Shown here one piece after another: positions 43,636 through 52,293 of a stretch of 64,000 bases of DNA (position 1 is the stretch's first letter; the number at the start of each line of letters is the position of its first letter). This stretch comes from UMGS1783 sp900555065 (lineage in GTDB: Bacteria; Bacillota; Clostridia; Oscillospirales; UMGS1783): NCBI GenBank assembly GCA_937991645.1, contig CALKPL010000001.1:1-64000 (forward strand). Reading direction: 5' to 3'. A program made the position numbers and the translations under genes. The notes beneath the pieces were generated by a model that did no database searches, had not been told where the DNA came from, and saw only the letters and a program-made list of their open reading frames with translations.

Positions 43636-46600
43636 TTACCCTCCGATCCTTTCTTTTTTGTTGCCTTGTTTCCGAGAATTACACCTAAAACAATACCCAT
43701 CGCAACCATAGCGCCTACGGCAATGTATATCCAGATATAGTCGTTCTTGAACACGGTTTCGGTAATTACTTCAGCAGCGGGTTCCTCTGTCTGCGCCTGA
43801 ATCTCGGGATATACTATCTCATAAGTAGTGTTTATATCCATGTACAGAACATCGTATTCCGCAATATTTGTAGCGGAAAGCTTAACGGCTCCATCTTTGC
43901 TGGTGACATTGCAGATAAGGCCATCATACATCTCAGCTGCATCCTCATCGTGTACTTCTTTGATGTAGAACTTAACATCTGCGCCGAAATACTCCTCAAA
44001 TTCGCCGTTAAAGCTTATAAAGTCCTTAATGGAAACATCCTTATCCTTGTCGATGGTCCACTTAACCTGTGTCCCCTCCTCGTTGGCATATTCCCAAGTA
44101 CCTCTGTACGACAATGAACGGCCTCTTTTATCGAATATGCGACCGCCGCCACCGTCGAGGTACACAATCCCCATGTCTGCATTTTCATCAAACTCGGGTT
44201 TTTCGGTAAATGTTATAAGCAGAGTGCTGTCATCAGAGGATTCTACGCCGACAACTGCAAGCTCGCTCATGTCATAATCAAGGCTTATCCACTTGTAAGA
44301 ACCATCGTAACCGTTCATCTTCTCGCCGTAGAGGTGGCGTGTGCCGCCGTCGGCGGTAATGTTATGTACAAGGTTATCCATACCATGAACAGTAATATTT
44401 TCATCGGAAAGTTCTTCTATACAGAATTTAACGGCAGCGCCCTTGAACATTTCAAGGCCGTTTTTATAGGTAACGACATCGGTAATGGTGTTTGCCAGAT
44501 AGGTGTTGGAAGCGTTCATGGTCCAGATAACAGCGGTATGGCTGTCATCCGCCCATTCCCATGTGCCGGAGAACTGCAAGGGGCAACCATAGTTTTCCTT
44601 GCCGTCGGTCCACATAAGGGTATTATCGCCGGATACATACCTCAAGGCCATAAAGGGATTGCCGGTAATTTCAACCACGTCGTTGAACTGAACCAGTATC
44701 TGACGGCTGTTGATAGCGGTAGCAGAGTAGGTAAGGTAATCCTCGGCGTTGTAGTCCACCGCAATGTCATATAAGATCCCGTCGTAACCGGAGGCGTATG
44801 TAGCGATAAGACGGCTGCGGTCATCTGCTGCGGAGCGGATATTGTCAATATGTCCGCTCTGGCCGAAGATTCCACCCTCGGGCAGTTCTTCTATATTGAA
44901 CATATAGAAAAGATCTTCATTGTCCTTAAGCTGTTCAAGATCCTTCGCATAATTGAACAGGTCGGTAAGATTGGAGACTTTATAGGTGTTATCGCTGTTT
45001 ATGGTCCAACGGATCTCGGTATGCTCAGCGTTGTTCCACTGCCAGGAGCCGCCCCACTGCATCGGTGTACCCTTTTCCCATTCACCGCCGTCCCAGTAAA
45101 GCATGCCGGTAGAGGCATCTATCATACGGATAGACATCCAGGGATTGCCGGTAAACACAACAGGCTCGGAAAATTTAACGACTATTTCAAGGTCGTTTAC
45201 GGCAGTTGCGCTTTCAATATAAACCTTTTTAAAATTGGTTTTACCGTAAATATTGCAATATGCACCGTCAAACCAGCCGGGTCTGGTGGGAAGAGTAGCA
45301 TCAAGATAATTGCCGTCACTGTCAACTACGTTTTCTACAAGTCCATTTGCAACGTTGACTGAGCCGGTTTCTTCTATTGCGAGCATTACCTTGTACTGCC
45401 TGTAATCTGCAAGCTCGCCCTTATGCTCAATTATGTCCTGCACGTTCTCAACACCGAAGGCCTGGCCGCCATGAAGTACAAAGCGGAGCTTGCAGGGATC
45501 CTCTGTATACTCAAAATAACCGCTCCACTGCAAGGGAGTGCTTGCGTTTGTTTCACCTGTCCAGGCAAGAAAACCGTCATCCCCGACGTATCTTATGGCG
45601 CAGAAAGGCGCATCTTTTATTGTAACTGGCTCGGAGAACGTCACAACAAGGGAAGAATCGGTTTCCACATCGGCCCTGAGCATTTCAACCCTGGTATTGT
45701 CATAACGGATGACTATTTCCTCAGCAATATAGCCGTCATAACCGCCGCCGGGATTATTTATATTGGAATAAAAACTTTTGCCGGTATCAAGGCCGGTAAT
45801 GTTATTTACTACGCCGTCACCCGCCTCAAAGCCTTCGGTCATAGGATCGGGATGTTCCTCAATTACAAAACCGAAAAGATACTGCTCTGCAAACTCTTCA
45901 AGGCCTTCACCCTCTAAAATATCGGTAATATTGCTTATGCCGTAGGTGTTGCCGCCATGCATGGTCCACAAAAGTCTGTTCTGCTGTCCATGATAGAATT
46001 CATAATAGCCACCCCACTGTAAAGGAGTGCCCGCGTCGTCAAATACAACTATACCGGTAGCGGGATCAACGAAACGGAACGCCATGAAGGGTTGGTTCTT
46101 TTCCTCGTTGCAAACAAGCTTAATATCCTCAGAGAAAGTAAGCACCAACTGAGTGGGACTTATCGCCTCTACGGTTTCCAATGTAATGCCAGTGTTATCA
46201 AACGCCCTGGTAATAGCAGAGTAGTTGCCGTTACCGTAGGAATTAAGATTTGTAGCTTCAAGCACTCTCTCGCCGTCAAGAGATGTGAAGTTATCTACAT
46301 ATTGGGGGAGATTGGAGCCGGTGTTCTGTTCTTCTATACAGAACATAAGCTCATAGTCCTCATACTTGCCGCCGTCGGCAACAAGTCCGGATATCCTGGA
46401 ATAATTCTTCGTTCCGAGGGTATAATCAGCAGTCTTGAAAATCCAGACCGACGCATCCGTGGTAGGGCTCATTGTACCGCTCCACTGCAAGGGAGTACCG
46501 GCCTCGTCAGTGGTTATTTCGTCGCCATTCTGCCACATGAGCTGCTGGTTGGAGTTAACGATACGCAAAGCGCAGTAACCGGTGGAGGAACTAAACAGAG

Positions 46601-48647
46601 TATTGGTTACTTCCTCGGAGAAGGTTACTCTATAGCTGGTCTCGCCTATGGCCTCGACCGCTTCTACAGATATGCCGTCTACCGTCTTAATAGGAGCATA
46701 AACACCGTCCTGCGCGCCAACAAAGCTTGCCTGAAGTTTTCTCCCGTCCGCAGTTACAAAATCGTCTATCAGTGCGTTCCAGCCGATGTAACCGCCATGC
46801 TCATCGCCTATAAAGAACTGTATGCTTGCAACGCCGTCTAAGGTTGCCGCATAGTTAACAATATCGGAATACTTTTGTAAGACAGTGCCGCCCTGCATAA
46901 ACAGCTGACCTCTTAAAGTCTTACCGTTATAATAATCGTAGAATACAACGTTCCACTGCTGGGGAGTGCCGTTTATCCAGACAAGGTTTCCGTCTGCATC
47001 CAGCAGTCGTACAGCGGAATAATACTTGCCTGTCTGGTTAAAATTCTCGGAGAATTCAACCAGAACCTCTGTGTCATTATAAATACGAGCCTCTACTATT
47101 TCAAAGCCCTTAGTAAGGGGGACATAAATACCGTCGTATTGGTTTTCTACCACTCTTGTAGCCCTGAGAAAGCTGTTAGTCGCATCATAGCTCCAGCCGT
47201 TGAGGTTAAGATCCCAATAGCCCTCCATGAAACCGTTGCCGCCGGTACCTATTGTTTCTTCCATGCAGAAGGTAACTGCACAGCCTTCAAAAATGCCGCC
47301 TTCCTCAACAAGTGTCTGAATACCACTGATAGTATCCACCCCAAAAGCAGTATCTGCAATGGTAGCTCTCATAACAGAAAAATCACTTCCGTTGGGATAA
47401 TCCATACTACAGGCCCACTGTGCGGGAGCGCCGCCGCTCCACTGAAGATTCTGGTCTGTAAGATTGTCAACGATTCTTATGGCAACATAAGTGCCACTAC
47501 CGTTATTCGCAACGGGGCCGGAAAACTGCAGCGCTACAGATTTCTCACCGGAAATAATCGCGCTGTCCAAGGTAATCCCTGCCGGTTTCGTATAGGCCAG
47601 GCTATAATAGACATAATCAGCCCAGGTGTCCTTCACAGTAGCAAGAACCGCTTTACCGCTTGTACTTTTTATTGCATCGCATACCATATCGCTGACCGTA
47701 CCGGTTGGGTCGCGGAATGAAAAAGCGGCATACAGGCCCCTGTATGCTCCGTCTTCACCTACTTTGGCAAGAACTTCATCTATGGTGAGGTTATGTCCTT
47801 CATGCAGAGTAAATGTAAGCTTGGTGGCGTCGCCATCATAAGTCTTCAGATCACCACTCCACTGCAAGGGAGTGCCTACTTCAGCGGTGGATATTGTTCC
47901 GTTATTCTCCCACATAAGGAGCTGTTCTTCCATATTGTTAACAAACCTTATGCTGGAAAATGTATTGGTGAGATCGCCTAAAGCAACCGCTTCACTGAAC
48001 TGCAATGTAAGAGAATAGGGATCTTCCGCAACCTTCTCAACAGATACGAGAGAAGGATAGGCTTCGCCGCCGGGAATAACAACATTAGCGCTGTCATAGC
48101 TTTCAAAATTGTTATTCCCTTTCAGCTTTATTGAAGAATCATTCTCGTTAAAGTATGATTCCACAAACCCATTATTAGCGGTAACGCCGCTGCCCTTTTC
48201 TTCAAGGCTCATACAAACCTTATATCCGGCATAGTCCGCACCGGGCTGAACCAATGCAAGAATTTCGGATATTGTATCACAGCCAAGAGTAGCTCCGGTC
48301 AGGGTAGCGGACATCGGATTGTTGGGATATCCAGATGGGTAATCCATGGTCACTGCCCACTGTAATACTTCTCCATTGGACGCAGTAACGTATTTATAAT
48401 TCTCATCGACTATTCGAATGGAAGACCAGGTCTGTATATCACTGGTCCAGGTATTACCAACAGGATCTGAGAAGTACAACAGCAGAGTTTCATCATCCTG
48501 TACTTCTACTCTGTCAAGAGTAAACTCGTCTGCCGCTTCTGCCGTGGTCACTAAGCTTATGCCGTCAAACACGTTCGGCAGGGCCGGGAGCCCCAGTATC
48601 ATACAAAAGCAAAGCGCCAGAGCAAGAAAACTCTTTGTCTTTTTCAT
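43632..48647 (-). CDS. giant ten-repeat membrane-anchored surface protein
   Basis: The 1671-residue protein has a signal peptide (1-39), ten modules of 144-166 residues, a short acidic linker, a transmembrane helix (about 1636-1659) and a lysine-rich tail. Modules begin near residues 42, 199, 358, 515, 659, 821, 987, 1142, 1304 and 1463. Each starts with a strand like ITLDSAIISG or VYIESATAVN and FSEPV, then ALRxVD, PLQWSG, a hydrophobic 'T-I-S-x-I' region, an acidic CIEE-type strand, and often GYDGxY. The first strands recall SbsA-type Ig modules of S-layer proteins, but I know no named family for the whole unit. No catalytic motif or LPXTG signal is seen. The operon context with GH36 suggests glycan binding. 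AGGGAG precedes the start. Confidence 0.85.
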   Translation of the reverse strand: MKKTKSFLALALCFCMILGLPALPNVFDGISLVTTAEAADEFTLDRVEVQDDETLLLYFSDPVGNTWTSDIQTWSSIRIVDENYKYVTASNGEVLQWAVTMDYPSGYPNNPMSATLTGATLGCDTISEILALVQPGADYAGYKVCMSLEEKGSGVTANNGFVESYFNENDSSIKLKGNNNFESYDSANVVIPGGEAYPSLVSVEKVAEDPYSLTLQFSEAVALGDLTNTFSSIRFVNNMEEQLLMWENNGTISTAEVGTPLQWSGDLKTYDGDATKLTFTLHEGHNLTIDEVLAKVGEDGAYRGLYAAFSFRDPTGTVSDMVCDAIKSTSGKAVLATVKDTWADYVYYSLAYTKPAGITLDSAIISGEKSVALQFSGPVANNGSGTYVAIRIVDNLTDQNLQWSGGAPAQWACSMDYPNGSDFSVMRATIADTAFGVDTISGIQTLVEEGGIFEGCAVTFCMEETIGTGGNGFMEGYWDLNLNGWSYDATNSFLRATRVVENQYDGIYVPLTKGFEIVEARIYNDTEVLVEFSENFNQTGKYYSAVRLLDADGNLVWINGTPQQWNVVFYDYYNGKTLRGQLFMQGGTVLQKYSDIVNYAATLDGVASIQFFIGDEHGGYIGWNALIDDFVTADGRKLQASFVGAQDGVYAPIKTVDGISVEAVEAIGETSYRVTFSEEVTNTLFSSSTGYCALRIVNSNQQLMWQNGDEITTDEAGTPLQWSGTMSPTTDASVWIFKTADYTLGTKNYSRISGLVADGGKYEDYELMFCIEEQNTGSNLPQYVDNFTSLDGERVLEATNLNSYGNGNYSAITRAFDNTGITLETVEAISPTQLVLTFSEDIKLVCNEEKNQPFMAFRFVDPATGIVVFDDAGTPLQWGGYYEFYHGQQNRLLWTMHGGNTYGISNITDILEGEGLEEFAEQYLFGFVIEEHPDPMTEGFEAGDGVVNNITGLDTGKSFYSNINNPGGGYDGYIAEEIVIRYDNTRVEMLRADVETDSSLVVTFSEPVTIKDAPFCAIRYVGDDGFLAWTGETNASTPLQWSGYFEYTEDPCKLRFVLHGGQAFGVENVQDIIEHKGELADYRQYKVMLAIEETGSVNVANGLVENVVDSDGNYLDATLPTRPGWFDGAYCNIYGKTNFKKVYIESATAVNDLEIVVKFSEPVVFTGNPWMSIRMIDASTGMLYWDGGEWEKGTPMQWGGSWQWNNAEHTEIRWTINSDNTYKVSNLTDLFNYAKDLEQLKDNEDLFYMFNIEELPEGGIFGQSGHIDNIRSAADDRSRLIATYASGYDGILYDIAVDYNAEDYLTYSATAINSRQILVQFNDVVEITGNPFMALRYVSGDNTLMWTDGKENYGCPLQFSGTWEWADDSHTAVIWTMNASNTYLANTITDVVTYKNGLEMFKGAAVKFCIEELSDENITVHGMDNLVHNITADGGTRHLYGEKMNGYDGSYKWISLDYDMSELAVVGVESSDDSTLLITFTEKPEFDENADMGIVYLDGGGGRIFDKRGRSLSYRGTWEYANEEGTQVKWTIDKDKDVSIKDFISFNGEFEEYFGADVKFYIKEVHDEDAAEMYDGLICNVTSKDGAVKLSATNIAEYDVLYMDINTTYEIVYPEIQAQTEEPAAEVITETVFKNDYIWIYIAVGAMVAMGIVLGVILGNKATKKKGSEGK

Positions 48648-48682
48648 AAATTTCTCCCTCCATTATAAAAAACATACGCCAA

Positions 48683-48755
48683 AAGCGCTGACCGGAAGCG
48701 CTATCGGTTTAATAATAAAATATTTTTCACATCAATTCAATTACACAAAAGCGAT
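48683..48755. promoter_or_regulatory. candidate regulator sites between the island operon and its AraC gene
   Basis: The motif AAGCGCT occurs at 48683-48689 and 48696-48702 (13 bases apart), and AAGCGAT at 48749-48755, all in the same orientation in the divergent region. Direct repeats of this kind suit an AraC-type activator. The core promoters could not be placed with confidence. Confidence 0.4.
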
Positions 48756-48827
48756 AATTAATTAAGAAATTGTGCAAAGCCTGTTGAATCAGAGAACAAC
48801 TTGGTTTACAATGGTTTTGGTGATAAA

Positions 48828-49619
48828 ATGAATATATGTAATATAGGATACAACAGTATTCTATGCGAAAAAAATGGAAAAATTTTGCTGGAAAACAGGG
48901 CGTATGATTCGGTATATATAATTAAATCCATTTGTAGAATAAAGCTTGCAGAAAAAGAATACAAGGTTTTCCCCGACTGCCTTATACTTGTAAACAAAGG
49001 AAGCGCTATGGAGGTTACAGCCCTTGATAGCCCTGTATTTGCAAATTATTTTTGTTACAGGGAAAAGGTCGCAGATATTCCGGAATATACAGAAGATATG
49101 CGCTGCAATGAGCTTTCCGCCATTGTAAAAACAATGAAGAGCGAGGAAATGAAGCAGCAAGCCTGTTACCGCGACATACTGGGGCATTACGGGCAAATAT
49201 TTTTTCTTGTGGCAAAAAGGGCTATTGCCGAAAAGGAAACTATGCAGAAAATACATCCGTTTTACAAGCTGAGAGAAGATATATATAACCAGCCATATAA
49301 AAAATGGAATATAGAGGAAATCATATCTGCATCCGGACTCAGCCGCAGACAATTTTACTACAGCTACAAAGCGGTATTCAACACGTCAATAAAGCAAGAT
49401 ATTATTGCCAGCCGAATGGACTACGCAAAATATCTGCTTACCAATACGGATATGCGGATAAGCCAGATTGCAGAGAACTGTTGTTACAACAGCGACCAAC
49501 ACTTTGTACAAAGCTTTTTAAAACGATATGGAGTGACGCCCACAGACTTTCGCTTTGTATTCCTTAGATTTCATGTTGACCGCAAGCAGAAACAGTCTGA
49601 AAATCACAAGTCGCCATAA
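48828..49619 (+). CDS. AraC family transcriptional regulator
   Basis: The 263-residue protein has an N-terminal sensing domain of uncertain fold and a C-terminal double helix-turn-helix: WNIEEIISASGLSRRQFYYS, then MRISQIAENCCYNSDQHFVQ and FLKRYGVTPTDFR (about residues 160-250). Among the most AT-rich genes of the window, it diverges from the ten-repeat gene and probably controls that operon in response to a sugar. The ATG at 48828 has a weak ribosome site; an in-frame TTG at 48801 is an alternative. Confidence 0.88.
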   Translation: MNICNIGYNSILCEKNGKILLENRAYDSVYIIKSICRIKLAEKEYKVFPDCLILVNKGSAMEVTALDSPVFANYFCYREKVADIPEYTEDMRCNELSAIVKTMKSEEMKQQACYRDILGHYGQIFFLVAKRAIAEKETMQKIHPFYKLREDIYNQPYKKWNIEEIISASGLSRRQFYYSYKAVFNTSIKQDIIASRMDYAKYLLTNTDMRISQIAENCCYNSDQHFVQSFLKRYGVTPTDFRFVFLRFHVDRKQKQSENHKSP

Positions 49620-49789
49620 TCAATACAGGCAGTTACCATTTCAGGGGATTTTTCAATCTCATTTCCCTTTCCAGAATGCATCACAGCAAGAATATTTTCT
49701 TTCATTAAGCAGAACTGCTGGTGCGAATGGGATGAAAAGAGGCGCTGCCTCCCTTAATTTCAAAAATTTATATTAAACAGCACTTTTAT
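49620..49789. other. right edge of the island
   Basis: AT-rich sequence between the AraC gene and the fumarase subunit. On the minus strand 49604-49705 a 33-residue frame ends EKSPEMVTACIDYGDL and looks like a protein C-terminus, but it lacks a ribosome site and overlaps the AraC 3' end, so I treat it as a remnant. Confidence 0.4.
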
Positions 49790-50356
49790 TTACGGATTGA
49801 GAACGGCGGCGTACTTCTTGCGGCCCTCCGCGAACAGGTCGCCGCCCGTGGGATCGAGCCCGACGATGAGCGGAAAGTCTTCCACATACAGGCGCTTGAC
49901 CGATTCGCAACCCAGGTGCTCGAACGCGATGACTTCGCAGGACTTGATTCTGGCGGCGGCGAGCACGCCCGCGCCGCCGATGGCGCACAGATAGACGCCG
50001 CCGTTGCGCACGACGGCGTCCTTCACCGCCTGCGCGCGTTCGCCCTTGCCGATCATGCCGCACAAGCCGAGATCGAGCAGGCGCGGCGCGTATGGATCCA
50101 TCCGGCCCGAAGTGGTCGGCCCGCACGAGCCAATAATTCCGCCCGGGGGCGTCTGCGTCGGCCCGGCGTAGTAAATGACTGCGTCGCGCAGTGAAAACGG
50201 CAGCAGTTCGCCGGCGTCCAGCAGCCGGAACAGCTCCTTGTGCGCCGCGTCGCGCGCCGTATAGACCGTGCCCGTAAGCAAGACACGGTCCCCTGCGCGC
50301 AGGCTGGGCGCGCTGGCGCGCAGGTTCTCAACCTGGATCCGGTGTTCCTGTTCCAC
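49790..50356 (-). CDS. class I fumarate hydratase / tartrate dehydratase beta subunit
   Basis: The 188-residue protein is the C-terminal (beta) part of a two-subunit iron-sulfur hydro-lyase: GDRVLLTGTVYTARDAAHKE, the stretch YAGPTQTPPGGIIGSCGPTT, and GLCGMIGKGER. It normally pairs with an alpha subunit carrying the cluster, usually the preceding gene. Here the preceding gene is a DivIVA-like protein, and no alpha subunit exists in the window. The start is a GTG at 50356 behind GGGGGAAT. A terminator hairpin lies just upstream, so it probably has its own promoter. Confidence 0.9.
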   Translation of the reverse strand: MEQEHRIQVENLRASAPSLRAGDRVLLTGTVYTARDAAHKELFRLLDAGELLPFSLRDAVIYYAGPTQTPPGGIIGSCGPTTSGRMDPYAPRLLDLGLCGMIGKGERAQAVKDAVVRNGGVYLCAIGGAGVLAAARIKSCEVIAFEHLGCESVKRLYVEDFPLIVGLDPTGGDLFAEGRKKYAAVLNP

Positions 50357-50370
50357 ACATATTCCCCCTG

Positions 50371-50418
50371 AAAAACCGGCTGCGAAACGGGGTATTCCCT
50401 CCCCCCCTTCGCAGCCGG
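50371..50418 (-). terminator. terminator of the DivIVA-like gene
   Basis: An 11-base-pair stem (50376-50386 with 50408-50418) is followed on the minus strand by five T. It sits immediately in front of the fumarase subunit's ribosome site. Confidence 0.85.
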
Positions 50419-50434
50419 CGGATTCGTCACTTTG

Positions 50435-52048
50435 TTACAGCGGCCAGTCCGGCTCGGCGGGCTTTTCCGCGTCCGCCCCGTTTTCGCCGAGCATGCTTAT
50501 GAGGTGATTGTCCGTGATGCTCAGCGTGTCGCTGATGTTCTTGAACAGGGTGTTGACGCTGCCAGTCGCGCTCTCGTAATTGGCCTGGATTTCCCGGACC
50601 TCGTCCTGCATGGCGCGAATGCGGCGCTGCATCTCCGTCAGGCTCGCGACGCCGTCCGCCATGATCTGGCGGCTGGACTGCTCCGCCTCATAAATCAGCT
50701 CCGCGGCCTTGCGGCGCGCGTCCGACACAAGGCGGGACACGTTGTTCTTTATATCGTCATACAGCCGGCTCTTATCGTACAGAATGCGTAGTTCTTCCGT
50801 GCCGGGCACGTTTTCATTTTTCTTGAGCTGATCGTTGAGCGACTGCAGACGGTTGTTTTCCGCCTCCAGCATGACGGCTTTGTCCTGCGCTTCGCGCAGT
50901 TTCGTCTCCAGCTCCAGCCTGTCCGTCTCCTTCTCCGCCGCCTGCTCCGACTCGCTCTGCATGATTGCGATCCGGTTGCTCAGCAGCTTGTTCTGGCTGA
51001 ACAGGTTCTCAGCCTTCTGCTCGGCCTGGGCCAGTTCCGCTTCAAGCTGCGCGTGCTGCGCCTGTTCCTTTGCCAGCAGCGCTTCGGCTTTGGCCTGTTC
51101 AGCCTGGGCCTTGGAAGTCTCGGTCTGGGCCTGCTCCACCTGCAGCGCGGTCTGCGCGCGCAGGGACTCGAGCTGGCGTTCCAGCTCCGCACTGTTATCC
51201 GGCGCGGCCTGCGCGTCCGCCAGGCGTTTTGTGAGCGCGTCCGCAGAGGCGTTTGCCTCCGCGACCTGGGCCTCCAGCCCGTCGATACGGTTCTTGGCCT
51301 CGATCAGCGCCGCCTGGGCCTTCTGGAGTTTCTGGTCCGTGTCGGCCTTGAGCGCGTCATACTCTTCCTGGATCATGCGCACCTGCTGTTCCGATTCCAC
51401 CTTGACCGAATCGAGCGCGGCTTTGGGGAGCCCGCCCTCTTCCGCCGCCGCGGCCATGCGATCGCGCAGCGACTGCAACTGCTGCTCCAGCGCGGTCTCC
51501 CTGTCGGTAGCGGCGCGCAGTTCGTCGCGCATCCGCAGCAGGGCGTTGGCCATCTGCTCCTGCTTGGAGAGATCGGCCGCGGGCGACTGCGCCTTCAGCT
51601 CGGCATACGCCGATTGCAATGATTTGTGGTCCGCCTCCAGCGCACGGTATTTCTCAGCGAGCACGGCATCGCCGTCCCCGCGCTCAATGACTGCGTTGAA
51701 CCGGCGCTCCGACTCCTCCAGCGCCTCCGACTGCTCCGCAAGCTGGCGCTTCAGATCCGCGACCTCCTGATCCGAGTGGCCGCCGGCCTGCGCTTCGTCC
51801 TGCAGACGGCGCAGCTCCTCCTGCAGGCGGCTGACTTCCTGCGCGTTGCTGGTCGCCGCGGACTTGAGCGAGTTGTTCTCCTGCGTCAGCCGCTTAATCG
51901 TCTCCGCCATCGCCTTGGACTGCCGGTCGAACCAGTCCTGGTTCTCCGCTGCAGCGCGGTTGATTCCATCTATGTACTCAATGACGTCTTCTTTATTAAA
52001 TCCACCGATTGCCGAACGAAATAATTGCTCTTCCGCCACTCGTGCCAC
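50435..52048 (-). CDS. DivIVA-like coiled-coil protein
   Basis: The 537-residue protein begins with a DivIVA-type start (LFRSAIGGFNKEDVIEYIDG), and from about residue 40 to 480 is almost continuous coiled coil rich in Gln, Glu, Ala and Lys. There is no membrane segment. DivIVA proteins bind curved membranes and organise division, growth or sporulation; this one is much longer than the usual 160-250 residues, and its role is inferred only from the N-terminus. AGGAG precedes the start. It has its own promoter and terminator. Confidence 0.8.
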   Translation of the reverse strand: MARVAEEQLFRSAIGGFNKEDVIEYIDGINRAAAENQDWFDRQSKAMAETIKRLTQENNSLKSAATSNAQEVSRLQEELRRLQDEAQAGGHSDQEVADLKRQLAEQSEALEESERRFNAVIERGDGDAVLAEKYRALEADHKSLQSAYAELKAQSPAADLSKQEQMANALLRMRDELRAATDRETALEQQLQSLRDRMAAAAEEGGLPKAALDSVKVESEQQVRMIQEEYDALKADTDQKLQKAQAALIEAKNRIDGLEAQVAEANASADALTKRLADAQAAPDNSAELERQLESLRAQTALQVEQAQTETSKAQAEQAKAEALLAKEQAQHAQLEAELAQAEQKAENLFSQNKLLSNRIAIMQSESEQAAEKETDRLELETKLREAQDKAVMLEAENNRLQSLNDQLKKNENVPGTEELRILYDKSRLYDDIKNNVSRLVSDARRKAAELIYEAEQSSRQIMADGVASLTEMQRRIRAMQDEVREIQANYESATGSVNTLFKNISDTLSITDNHLISMLGENGADAEKPAEPDWPL

Positions 52049-52102
52049 GCTCCTATATCGTAAAATTCAATACAGCAAGAATTAAGCTCCCACTTTTAAT
52101 AC

Positions 52103-52131
52103 AGGATACCATAAATAGGCACAAAAAACAA
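52103..52131 (-). promoter_or_regulatory. promoter of the DivIVA-like gene
   Basis: Minus-strand TTGTTT (52126-52131) and TATCCT (52103-52108) are 17 bases apart. Confidence 0.55.
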
Positions 52132-52212
52132 TAGTTTGTTGAAAATTGCCGTAAACTTGTCATCCGTATCGAAAACGCGGGCGTTCAGGGCGGTTTTTTT
52201 GACCCGAAACCT

Positions 52213-52247
52213 AAAACGGCCCTTCCGCTGCAGCGCAGCGAAAGGGC
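52213..52247 (-). terminator. terminator of the E2-like gene
   Basis: A 13-pair stem with one mismatch (52219-52231 with 52235-52247) is followed on the minus strand by TTTT and a T-rich tail. Confidence 0.75.
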
Positions 52248-52293
52248 GGAATATCTGTAAAACCGGCGGGCGCCGGCATTGCATGGCGGGCGG

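Noticed and set aside
43632..48647. Sortase-anchored (LPXTG) surface protein
   Set aside because: No LPXTG-like motif before the C-terminal helix, and no sortase gene in the window; the tail looks like a plain transmembrane anchor.
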